From assembly GCA_038373885.1 (NCBI GenBank), contig JAWZYV010013550.1, positions 186,001-250,000 of the forward strand: a DNA stretch of 64,000 nt. Direction: 5' to 3'. The position numbers and the translations under genes are program-made. The DNA comes from Cheiracanthium punctorium (lineage: Eukaryota; Arthropoda; Arachnida; Araneae; Cheiracanthiidae). Below, piece by piece: positions 11,017 through 21,286 of the stretch. The notes below the pieces were generated by a model that saw nothing but the letters and a program-made list of their open reading frames with translations, made no database searches and was not told the DNA's origin. Numbering within the stretch: the stretch's first letter is position 1; each line of letters opens with the position of its first letter.

Positions 11017-11966
11017 GGAACAACTTTAGTACGAGTCCTTTTTGGCATGCTTCTATTTTGGCGACAAAATCTTGTCGCCAACCACAGTTTGCCTTGCCGA
11101 TGCCAATTGTAAGCAATATGGCGGATCGGATGGCGCTGGTCTCCGAGATAATTGATCGTCGCCGTTAATTTTGCTACGATTTATTTTAATGGCTTTTAAA
11201 TATTTTTATGAAAAAAATAAAGTATAAACAGATTACAAGCTTACATGTACATATAGATTTGGTTTAATAAAATTTAATTACTTTTCTTTTTATGTGAGGG
11301 GGGGGCTATGTCCCCCCCCCCTCAACCCAGCTCCCCTTTCTCTTTTTAGTAGAATAAATTAAATATTGCAAACAAATAATATTCTAAAGACAATACCTCA
11401 CAAAAAAAAAACAAAGAAAAAAGAAAAAAAATTAAAATATATTTTATCATTCTGACAAAAGACTTTTCGTAACGCAATGCAAGTAAAGAACTAGTTTAAA
11501 ATCATAAACAAAACAAATGCTCTACACATCTCATACCTTGATTAAAATCGCTAAATTATTGCAATATGGAAACAATGAAATCAAAATATCTAAAATTATT
11601 TCACTGTATAAAATATTAACGTAATTATTTGCTGCTTCTACCTTTAACAAATAAACAATCGAGAACGAAAATATTACCCTGAAACGTACTATCAAAAGAA
11701 TGTTTATTCATACAAAACTGTATATAAATAGTCAGTATGAACCTGAACATCCACTTTAAATTTCAAACATAATTACATAATAAAATTTAATGTAAAATAA
11801 AGCCATTAAAATAAAACCATAAAGCACATTGTCATCGCCATTTTCCGGAAACAAACCGCCGGGTTTAGGTTTACCATAGCTTAACTTCTGATCGTCAAAC
11901 GGCAGGGTTATCATAATGGCTTCCTTTGTCGCACCAAAAAGTGCACCCAAGGACCTAAAGCTGTAC
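11017..11966. mobile_element. TIR element with 9-bp target duplication (Mutator-like?)
   Basis: Flanks are identical 9-mers CTAAATTAA at 11008-11016 and 11967-11975. The ends are imperfect inverted repeats around ACAACTTTAG and the complement of ACAGCTTTAG. Removing element plus one 9-mer puts the RT reading back in frame across the junction, which supports these borders. Its G/C-homopolymer core (11296-11340) is the reverse complement of 13145-13195 in the element at 12965-14159. A 9-bp duplication suggests a Mutator-like element. No transposase is present. Confidence 0.7.
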
Positions 11967-11975
11967 CTAAATTAA

Positions 11976-12380
11976 TTAGTATAAAAACCAAAATAAATCT
12001 ATATAATACCTGTGGCCCTTTACGGATGTGAATGCTGGACGCTTAACAAGGCAGAGGAGACCCTTCTACTGATTTTTAAAAGAAAAATATTGACAAAAAT
12101 CCTCCGACCACTAAAAGAAAATAACAAAAGGAGAATTTTACATAACCGTGAAATCTATATGAAATATAATAATACCGACATCGTTAAAATAGTAAAAGTC
12201 TAGGCCATATTTATAGATTTGATGATTCTTTCTCCACAAAAAAAATATAATTTTCTCAAAAGTAGAGGGAGAACGCAGAAAGAGTAGACCCCCTAATAGA
12301 TGGTTAACGCAGAAAAAGACCTTAAACTGTTGGGGTGAACCGATCAGGGATGAGATTGGCAAAGAAAGTAAAAAAAACTG
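11976..12380 (+). pseudogene. RTE-type RT fragment, 3' piece
   Basis: It continues the 10865-11016 reading with the ALYGCECWTL motif and downstream basic and W-rich segments typical of the C-terminus of these proteins. A small frame change near 12010 and stops near 12201 and 12285 show decay. It ends near 12380 without an obvious poly-A tail. Confidence 0.75.
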
Positions 12381-12955
12381 AAATCATATGAGAGCAAAAA
12401 AATTGTGCTTGCATATTATATGGGTCATTTTTAAAATATGCATACATATACTGTCCCACAATAATAATAACAAGAACAACAAAAAAAATACTCATGTATT
12501 TTAAAACTAACTGTAAATATTATATTTCTTTGTTACACTACACAACATATTTCTAATACAAAAGAAAAAAAAAATAACTTTCATATTTTTAACTTAAACA
12601 TGCAGATTTTTGCATCTAGCAAAAGAAAAAAAAGCTTTCCCTTTTCTGAATTTTATAATTCAGTAATATTTTTTTCATTTTATTTTTCACTATAAAAGGA
12701 AAATAATTGGGACATTTCATGAGGTTAATTAATTATTACGATCTGGAATTCACTGAAAAAAGCAGAATTTTCTGAGAAAAAAGAAAAAAAATGAATTCCT
12801 CTCAATTCACAAAAGCTGAAGAGCCTCATCCTTGACCTATGGAAAGCTGTTCCGCCGGATAGGGCCAGGTGGAAAAAGCTTGGATCATTTTTATGGCCTA
12901 TAACAGGCTGTAGCGCGTAAGAAAGAAAAAAAAAAATGAAAATGGTATTATTAAA
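12381..12955. other. Non-coding, nothing recognised
   Basis: AT-rich sequence with A-runs. No repeat ends or coding sequence could be supported. Confidence 0.4.
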
Positions 12956-12964
12956 CCGAAAAAG

Positions 12965-14159
12965 GGCTGATTCCTAGTTTATGGTGCTTCTTCGCCAAGG
13001 AGGCGATAACAGGTATATTCTGGCAACCTTGGCGACTTTAGTTTGCGTTCTGGCAACCATGTGGAAATCCGCGATTTTGTTTCTGTAGTGCGCATTTTTG
13101 CCTCTGACGTGACTCTTATTTGTTTACATTATTAGATTTATTCTACTAAAAAGAGAAGGGGGGGGGGGTTGAGGGGGGGCACAGCCCCCCTCACATAAAA
13201 AATAATTAAATTTTACTTAACCGAATCTATAAGTACATGTAAGCACTTGTGAGATGTTTTAGTCAATGTTGATAGTATTGCTTTACATGAGTTACATCGT
13301 TTCATTTCTTCGATTTAACGCATGCGCAGCTGTGTTTGTATGGGAGCAGAATCATATACGGTATATTTTAGTTTTGGTTCGAGAACGTTTTGATACGTTG
13401 TGTTAACGGAGCGCATGCGCGGCGGTTGGTTTGAATTCAAAGCCATTTCTTATGGAAACTCCGAGGGATTAACGACAGACGTTTTCGGTTCCTCTTATTT
13501 TTCGGATCCGTTTTTTTGGATAAACTAATTCTTTTCCGTTAATTGTGTTTGTGGATTTTCACTGTGGATTATATGCTTTTTGAGAGAAGGTAAGCGTGCT
13601 TTGCTAAATTGCGTGGTGTATGGTTGTGGCTAAACGAAAAATTTTAGCATTAGATTTTAGAAGATTTCAAAAAATCTCTTTCTTGAATGGATTACGAAAG
13701 AACAACTGATTGCAGCTAAAAGAAAATTTTAGAGTTCAGAAAATCGGTTTTAGATTTCAGAAAATTGCTTTACTTGAATGGTTTATGATTAGTGTTTTGA
13801 TTTTAGGTTTATGGTTTAGTGTTTAGATTTTAAAATTCGTTTTAGATTACAGAAAATCTCTTTTAAAATAGTATCCACAAACATAAAAATTTAAAAAAAA
13901 AAAGCCACTATGACTTATGAGACGACGAATATGATTATTTAAATTAAAAAAAAAAAAGTCAGTTGTTCAACAAGTTATTTAAGTACAATAATTTTTGTTG
14001 TTTAAAACTTCAATATTTATGCTTTTTAATTTGCTTATTTTGTGTATTTATCGCTAGTTTGGTGCGTTCTCCCGTAGTGTCTTTGGACAAGACGGGAAAA
14101 CGCGCCAAATTGGCGATTTTTGGAAAATCGCCAAGAAGCACCATAAACTAGGAATTAAC
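12965..14159. mobile_element. TIR element, 1195 bp, 9-bp target duplication
   Basis: Left end GGCTGATTCCTAGTTTATGG and right end CCATAAACTAGGAATTAAC are inverted copies extending about 30 bp (through GTGCTTCTT). Flanking 9-mers CCGAAAAAG at 12956-12964 and 14160-14168 are identical. The interior holds two NRF-1-like palindromes (about 13318-13328 and 13411-13420) and a splice-donor-like sequence at 13588-13595. No transposase is seen. It is related to the element at 11017-11966 in opposite orientation. Confidence 0.8.
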
Positions 14160-14168
14160 CCGAAAAAG

Positions 14169-16475
14169 CACCCCAAGCTCAATTATCTTTAATTTAGTAG
14201 CAAAAGCTCCCTTTATAATTGCTATTGTCTAGCAACTGATACTGTTTCATTTTATATTTAAAATAAATCCTGCTTACCAGATGGAGCTATTCGGCCACAA
14301 AATAAAATATTTATTTCGCTATTTACATTGTTTCCAGCAGAAAAGTGGTTACAAAGGCGTTAAAATACCATAACAACTATCCGACCACGACGCGTCAAAA
14401 CCCAAATCAATACGATTCGCGATTCATTATGAGATTCCAACGATGACGGCAACCTAACGTTAACGCTCCCCATTATGCTTTAATGGCAGCCAATCAAATT
14501 TGTCTTACAGGCCAGGTTTCTGTGACCAGAACAATAACGTTATTGCTTTGAACATGACGTCAATGGACAGCAGCCAATAGCATATGCTAACATTAGGAGA
14601 TTTTCCTCCGCATAGACCTTTCAATAGTTTTGATTTATTCAAGATGAAGCCCTTTACATGTGAAAATGGAAAATCCCCGGTTAAAGCGGGGCCATCGCTA
14701 AGCAACGGGCCTGCTTATGAGTTGCCATCGCTAAAAACGAGTTTATCATTGAGGCCTGTTTTCCAAAGTTACAGTATTCTATTTTATTATTCTAAGTATT
14801 ATAAATGTTATACTATTTTATTATTTTAAAACAATTTTTTCTTTTGTCGTACTAAAGAACTTTAGATGTAGGTAATCGTTTTGTGAAACTTGGGCCATTT
14901 TCTTTCATGAAAATTTATCCTAAAATTCGAACATTTTGCTCTGAATGTAAAGGTAAGTGAACGCTTATAATGTATTTAGAAATTCTAAAAATATGTATGT
15001 AAATCATGTTTAGTGAATAATTACTCATGTGTTATTTATAAATAAATTATTTTAATCAAAAATCGTATTACTTGAGTAGTTTTTATTCTTGTAAATAAGC
15101 ATGACGTTGTGATACTATTTAGACAATTTAATTTTGCCAGTTGAAAATGTTATTTATCAGTTATATATGCCTTGATTATGTGATTAAGACTTACATCTGG
15201 TACAGTGCAGAAATACAGTAAATTATAAATTATTGATTTTTGCCCGATTATACAGAAACTTCAAATGTAGTTAATATTTTGTACAAGCGTTCATTATGCT
15301 TGCTCAATTCCTAAGTTCGATTGAGAAAGCGACAAAAGAATAATATATACTACATGAAATGTCTTTATTAAACAATAATTATTTCGGGGATCGCGCTATA
15401 GAGCGTATTTTATCAATTTTCTTCAATATACAGGATATCCCGAAAACACTGAAATGCGCTTTAATACATCATTTGTTAAAGATTAATCTTGAATTGTTTA
15501 AAATAACGTAGGAAATACGACTCCGTTCATGAAATATTCATTATAAAAATGTCTTTCTCATTTGTGTATTTAGTTATTTTAAAGTATATTAAATATCCAC
15601 TTGTGAAACTAAAATAAGCAATCGTGAATCATGAGAGTAAGCGCTACTTTGTTTTTCCTTCAAATTATATGCATCTATTTTCTTTATGTAAATATGTATC
15701 ATAGCAAACAAATTAATCATGAGTTCGTACTTGAATTAGTAACACAATTACTACTTAAAACTACATTAAATAACGTTTGAAAGCACTGGGAAGCTTGAGA
15801 AATGCCTGATGTATACGTGAAGACTCCAGCATCCGTAGGCCTCTTGGGATGGCTCATTAAAATGCATGCGCAGGCCCGTTACTAATTGCGAAGGCCCCGG
15901 TTAAAGCTGAGTACAGGGAAAAACTCGCAATGCATCATGGGAAAGCGGGGTTGACTCTGCATTAACTAAGGCGACCATATTTCTAAACAGTATTTTGGGG
16001 ACAAATCAAGCATTGTCCTCCAATCCAAGGAAAAATTGGGGACACTAGAAAATATTTTTGAGGACTTATTCGAGGACACAACATATTACCATGTATTGTA
16101 CCAGTATACCCATACTTTAAATCTTTACTGACTTTGATACTTAAATATGAACTCGAAGAGCTTTTTATATCAATTGTGTATTCTCATTTCTAATAAATTA
16201 ATGGAAGTATTTCATTCATTTATGAATATTTATTTAAACCAGAAATATGAAAGGAACATCCTGTTGAAATATTGCAATTTATTCAAAATTTAACTCTTGG
16301 CATAGTATTTGTATTTTTCAGAAGACATTGCTTTTTACATTGGCTCATTTTGTGATAATTTTTCATAAAACTTTGTACACCCTCTAAAAAAAGTATTCGA
16401 GTGGAAGAAGCGGGGTAGAAAGCAGTGTAAGTTCCGGGATTTACTCCGCATTTTTGCACATATAAACGGGCCCGA
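14169..16475. other. No gene recognised; possible promoter/first-exon signals
   Basis: CCAAT boxes at about 14487 and 14572 and a TGACGTCA motif near 14547 precede a short open stretch starting at ATG 14907 that runs in frame into a strong donor (AAG/GTAAGT, GT at 14953). No downstream exon could be joined. The remainder is AT-rich and empty. Confidence 0.25.
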
Positions 16476-16479
16476 TCAG

Positions 16480-17116
16480 TGCTTACAACACCTCCTAGAT
16501 ATATAAAGCCTTACAACTTCTACGTCACCAGAGCGTGATTATAACCAACAGGGGCCCCGGGCATTGATGAATTTTGGGGCCCCCAATCTATGAAATTTGT
16601 TTTATTTTTCATAAAATTTTGATATAAAAAAGAACATTTCAGATCAACATTTGAAATTTGGAGGCCTTTCGAGCCGGGGGCCCTGGGCAAAGTCCCGAAT
16701 TGCCCATGCGATAATAAGGCCCTGCGTCACCTACTTTGACGCCAGCATTAGGCCTACATTTAAAAGTTTTATTTTTTTTCATAAAATAAAACTATTAAAA
16801 GTTGAATGCTACGAATATTAGGAAATATCTTAAATTGAATATTAAAATGAAAATACCTTTCTCATACAAAATTATTCAGTATGATCTATTTTCATATCAT
16901 ATTATCTAACTAGTCAAGATTAAAAAATACCATTTGTTGTAAATATATATTTTTATCTCAAATTATTAAAAGATTGCTATTCATAGGTAAATTCACCAGA
17001 AATTTTAAAGTTTTATTTTGTGAAAATAAAACTTTTAAATGCAGGCCTAATGATGGCGTCAAATCTTGATGACGAAAGGGTTGTAAGGCTTTCTATATCT
17101 AGAAGTTGTTGGTGCT
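16480..17116. mobile_element. Foldback MITE, split by another MITE
   Basis: The left arm (16480-16528 plus 16725-16786) is mirrored by 17005-17116; for example AAAGCCTTACAAC at left and GTTGTAAGGCTTT at right. The left arm is interrupted by the element at 16529-16724. The start of duplicated unit A (16787) falls inside this MITE, so unit B contains only its middle and right arm (39929-40263). Confidence 0.7.
16529..16724. mobile_element. GC-rich MITE inserted in the foldback MITE
   Basis: Ends are CAGAGCGTGATTAT and ATAATAAGGCCCTG, an imperfect inverted pair of hAT style. CGTCAC occurs on both sides as a target duplication of at least 6 bp. The interior contains GGGGCCCC-type blocks. Confidence 0.6.
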
Positions 17117-17683
17117 TACCACGAAGGTAAATTTATAGCAGGGGACACTTCTCTTAGAAAGTTGAATAACGCCGTTGTTGCAAACAGATGCGCTACGCAC
17201 ACTGGGTAACTGCGCATCTCGGATTGTTTATATTTCCATCAAGGCGAAGTAAATGGAGATCGTTGAATTAGCAGAACTTCAAAAAATTAAATGCTAAGGC
17301 TACTATTTATAACTACTTCTTTTACAGGGACACTCAAAAGAATTCTAATATATTATTCTTTTTCACTGAAAGCTACACCATTCCTGAGAAACATAGGCTA
17401 AAATTCATGCATGTAGCATAATTTACAGGAGCACTCAAAATAATTCAAATAATAAAAAAAATTGTACATGTTCTATAAATAAAATATTTTTATTATACAG
17501 CATTTTATATTATTTCTGTTTTTAAATATAATTTTCTTTGTAGACTAGTTAAAAAAAGTAGGAAGTTGCTAATATTAAGCTGAACTCTTACTAGGCAGTG
17601 GAATAGGAAAAGTTATTTTACAGTGGAAGGGTCATCGCCTTATCAAAAGTAGATGGGACTGCTGAAATGAAATATTTGCATAA

Positions 17684-18617
17684 TGTTACGAATTTTTCGG
17701 GGCAACCTGCTGCTCTGGGGCTTAAAATTCGTATTCTACGCTTCAAATAGATAAATTTTGCTTTTTGTTGCATCAAAATCGGTCAATTAGAACCGGAGAT
17801 ATGGAGGTTTCGGTTTTCCATTGCTTTTCAATGGAGGTTCTAGAAAACTCGAGAAATATTGGTCCTAGGGTTTAGATCTCTTCACCTTTGAGGACTTATT
17901 TTTAGCGCCAAATTCGGCGATATTTCGCCAAAAGTCGCCAAGCGTGGCAACATTTTGGTCATTTGGCACGATTTACCCTATGGGGCCTGTAAAGCTGCTT
18001 TTGCTGCATTAAAAACACCTAATAACCTAACATTTATCTTCTATGACGTAATCAATATTCTCGCTTTATCTAGAATCTTCGTGAAATAGGCTTTTCTGGA
18101 GGCTTCTTTTACCTCCTGCGTCGGATATAAATAGAAGTGCCTTTAAAGCCCCAGTTCAGTGCGAGTTGAAAGTTCAGTGTGTGAGAGAGCGCCCGTATTG
18201 TGAAAGTTCTCTGAGCGAGTACGCTTGCTTTGTGACTTGATAGTGCTATAGAAGCTGTGTTTTGGCTTGCTTTTTGAAGCTTTGAACTTAAGTGCTGTGT
18301 GTAAATTCTTCACTGCTGAGTCTTGAGGGACTGTTAGTGTTATCCCTCGAATATTTCCACTGAAGTTTTACCTGTGGATGTGTTTTATTTTATGTGAGAA
18401 TTACAGCATTTGTGAAAGCTTCTGATCTTAGCGTATTGTTAAAAGCACGTTACTGTTAGATTGTGCTTGTGAATTGTGTACAGCTGATTGTTCTACGAAG
18501 TTCTAGAAGCAATAAAGTTTGTGTTCCGTCCTGACAAGTGACTTTTTCCTAGAACTTTTTACACCAACTGGACTTTAGAACGACGACCCCCAGGAGTAGC
18601 AGAGTAGTTCTGCAACA
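17684..18617 (+). repeat. Ty3/Gypsy 5' LTR (unit A)
   Basis: It begins TGTTACG and ends TGCAACA, with a TATA box (TATAAATA) at about 18126 and an AATAAA at about 18511 within the R/U5 part. A primer-binding-like sequence follows two bases later. The U3 contains a palindromic cluster of TTTCGCCAAAAGTCGCCA type. There is no matching intact 3' LTR downstream of the pol remains. The copy in unit B is 40828-41765. Confidence 0.85.
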
Positions 18618-18619
18618 TT

Positions 18620-18637
18620 TGGTGTCAGAAGTGGGAT
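18620..18637 (+). other. Primer-binding site of the Gypsy element
   Basis: TGGTGTCAGAAGTGGGAT lies two bases after the LTR end, the position where a tRNA 3' end primes minus-strand synthesis. The tRNA was not identified. The same sequence is at 41768-41785 in unit B. Confidence 0.65.
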
Positions 18638-18666
18638 TCTAAAGAAAGGCTTAAATTCTCCAGTGC

Positions 18667-19178
18667 ATGGTGTGGACAAGAAAAATGGAAGACCTTAAAA
18701 AACTGATAGAAGAGATGAAAAGTGATATAATGAAGGAGATGAAAGCCGGACAAGCTGATTTAGAAAAGAAAATTGAAGCTGGACAAGATGAGATAAAAGC
18801 TGCACAAGGCGAGATGAAATCTGGATTGGACGAGTTAAAGACAGCACACAATGAAGTGAAAACCGGATTGGAGGAGTTAAGAGCCGCACACGACGATGTG
18901 AAGACCGGACTGGAAGAATTAAGAGCCACACACGACGAGATGAAATCCGGACTGGAGCAGAAAATAGAAGTCGGGCTGGAAGAAATGAAATCCGGACTGG
19001 AGGAAAAAATACAGACAAATCAAGAAAATATGGAGAAGAGAATGTCGATACTAGAAGAAAGCCAAGCGAGAAACGTGAAAGAGTTGCGTGAAGAATTTGA
19101 CAATAAAATTGAGGAAAAACTGGACTCTCTAGTGAAGATGGGAAAATTACCTGAAAACAGCAAGTTGTCGTCACGCCG
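18667..19178 (+). pseudogene. Gypsy gag, N-terminal coiled-coil part (unit A)
   Basis: Gag is the structural protein of the retrotransposon particle. This part is highly charged and heptad-rich, with three 14-residue repeats of the type ELRAAHDDVKTGLE (about residues 56-100), predicting a long coiled coil. The reading is cut by a 2.1-kb Transib-like insertion at residue 171 and resumes at 21287. At that junction unit A also lacks two bases present in unit B, so the frame would not be continuous even without the insertion. Confidence 0.8.
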
Positions 19179-19439
19179 CACAGTGGAGTATTTGTGTCAA
19201 AATCCTGGCCAAAAATATTTTTCATGTGTTTTAACATTAAAATCATTACTGTTGACTTTTGACTTACTTTTTAGTATTATATACTTCTTAAATTATATAA
19301 AAAAGCGTGTTGTCGCCAAATTTGGCGATATATCGCTAAACGACTCGAAGTTGGTTTCTAACAAATGTCTTGTCCGGGGAGTGTCCCTTACTGGGAACTA
19401 CTGCTTTTGTATAATACCACTTATAAATGTAATACCACG

Positions 19440-19535
19440 CGGCTGTCGATCTAACGGTCTGGAGTTTTGGGCGATTTTCTCCAGATGTCACGTGAATACG
19501 CATTAGAGCCTCTTAAAAAGCCCTCCGCCAAGGCA
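19440..19535 (-). repeat. Dispersed repeat, copy 3 (inverted)
   Basis: The reverse complement matches the motif order of 1684-1775, including ATCTGGAGAAAA and CCGTTAGATCGACAG. It is nested in the Transib-like element. Confidence 0.6.
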
Positions 19536-19570
19536 ATCCTTCCCGTGAGGAAAATAGCCGTGCCTTATCC

Positions 19571-19898
19571 CAGCGGTTCTCAACCTTTTAACTTCGCCCC
19601 CTCCCAACAAAGGCTAACTTACGGTAGCACCCCCCCCCTTCACATTGTTCAGTATGCATTCAGTTTTTTAATCTTTAACAATGTACATTTAGTCGAATTT
19701 TCTACAAAATAATGTTATCAGTAAAGTTTGAATGAACATTTTAAGCGAAAATGGATATATTTTTGAGTAAAAATGAGAATAAATTAGGCGATTTTTAAAA
19801 ATCGTGCATCATTACTTGCTCTTTGGTTTTTCTCGTGCCTCCCCTGGAAACGCTCTGCGCTTCCTTGGGGGGCGCGCCCCACAGGTTGAGAAACGCTG
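19571..19898. mobile_element. hAT MITE nested in the Transib-like element
   Basis: Ends are CAGCGGTTCTCAACCT and AGGTTGAGAAACGCTG, an almost perfect inverted pair. The flanks are CCTTATCC (19563-19570) and CCTTAACC (19899-19906), an 8-bp duplication with one mismatch. This gives a nest: duplicated unit, Gypsy, Transib-like, hAT MITE. Confidence 0.85.
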
Positions 19899-20130
19899 CC
19901 TTAACCATGATAAAAATATATAAATGTAATACTTTACTTATAATAATACTTCTAAATATAATACTACTTATCTATAAATCAATTTTTATCATAAAAGTTT
20001 TCAGATTTTCCACTTTTCTAAATGTAGTTACTATTTGGATCTTAGTTTTCTAATGACGTCTGAAGATTAACTTTTTCATTCCGATTCTTTTGAACTCTGA
20101 TATTCGTCTTCACTCAGAATAACTTTCTTT

Positions 20131-20137
20131 TTCTTCT

Positions 20138-20169
<32 letters not shown>

Positions 20170-20194
20170 GAGAGAGAGAGAGAGAGAGAGAGAT
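20131..20194. repeat. Poly-T followed by GA microsatellite
   Basis: About 30 T residues are directly followed by a (GA)n run of about 24 bases, within the Transib-like element. Confidence 0.9.
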
Positions 20195-21286
20195 AGAGCA
20201 CCATCGGACCCCTCTGGAAGAAGAAGTTATAGGGTCTCACTGCTATAAGGCTTGCTCTTTTTCATTGGCCTTTATCTAGAGCAGATCATATAAGGGCACT
20301 GCTTAAAAGATGCCCCCCTTTGCAATCCCATAAAATCTCATTCCAAGCTCGAGGAGAAAGTAATTTATTTCAAGCCAGCACTTTTCTGTTTACACACTCA
20401 CACTTCAATGACCCGAAGTCACAGTTGCCAACCTTTGAGAACCAAAAATGGGGAGTTTTTGCTTTGGACACAATTTACTACATAAATGGAAAACTAAGCT
20501 GTAAATAGATGGGACTATTTACATGACTAAGAAAGGGCAATTTTAAAATATGTAGAAATTTTCTTCTTACAGCAAATTTACATCAGAAAAATAAGAAATT
20601 ACATACTGAATCTAAAATACTGATGTTAAATCTTGACTAAAATGAATTTTATATACCTTTATCCAAACACCTGCACATAATTTATAGTTTATGAGAAATA
20701 CAAGTGCGTATGTTTGTATAGCTTTTGCGATCACCCGTCGAAAAATTATCGAAAAAATAAAAATGGCGCTATATAAATAATTTTTTTTATAAAAATGGTG
20801 GATGTTGGGGGAACATTTTTTTCTTGGAATAGACACTCAATACTGTAATAATTACGATTATAGTTGAAATTGGGCGCGACACCCTTTCAAAAAGCTTTTT
20901 GAAATGTGAATTTTTGAAAAAAAATTAGAAAAAAAAGTTTACAATTTTTTAAAATAAAGTCATATTATTTTTTCAAGCTAATAGATACATATAATTAAAA
21001 TACATATATTTTACTACAATTATACTAAGTATGAAACCAGTAAATTAATTTAAAGAGCCCGTAAAAAATGCAAGACGAAGTAATAGAAAACGCGAAATCT
21101 CTTGCCGTAAATGAAGAAACTTGCTTTTAAAACGAGTGTTGCATCTTTTGGATATGAATTATGGTCGAAAAACATGCATTACATGATGCATCAGTTACTA
21201 GGCTATCCAAAAACATATATATTACTGTTTTTAAACAAATTTAAAATTTTCGACTTTTGGCCATACGAATACTCCTCTGTGCGCCG

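Larger units (their letters stand above)
19179..21281. mobile_element. Transib-like non-autonomous transposon
   Basis: The left end starts CACAGTG and the right end, reverse-complemented, starts CACAGAG; both continue GAGTATTyGT. The flanks are the 5-mer CGCCG at 19174-19178 and 21282-21286, and the unoccupied site is present in unit B near 42324. Five-base GC-rich target duplications with CACWRTG ends are hallmarks of Transib, the family that gave rise to RAG1. At the left, CACAGTG is followed by a 23-bp spacer and CCAAAAATA; at the right a CCAAAA block follows about 14 bp after the heptamer. No transposase gene is inside, and a hAT MITE and a dispersed repeat are nested in it. Confidence 0.8.

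Noticed and set aside
13370..13390. GGTTCGAG as a tRNA B box (also near 61477)
   Set aside because: No A box at the right distance and no cloverleaf arms could be drawn. No tRNA gene is supported anywhere in the window.
19179..21281. Reading the 2.1-kb insertion as a CACTA or Chapaev element because it starts with CAC
   Set aside because: Those families make 2-4-bp duplications; here the duplication is CGCCG (5 bp, GC-rich), which fits Transib.
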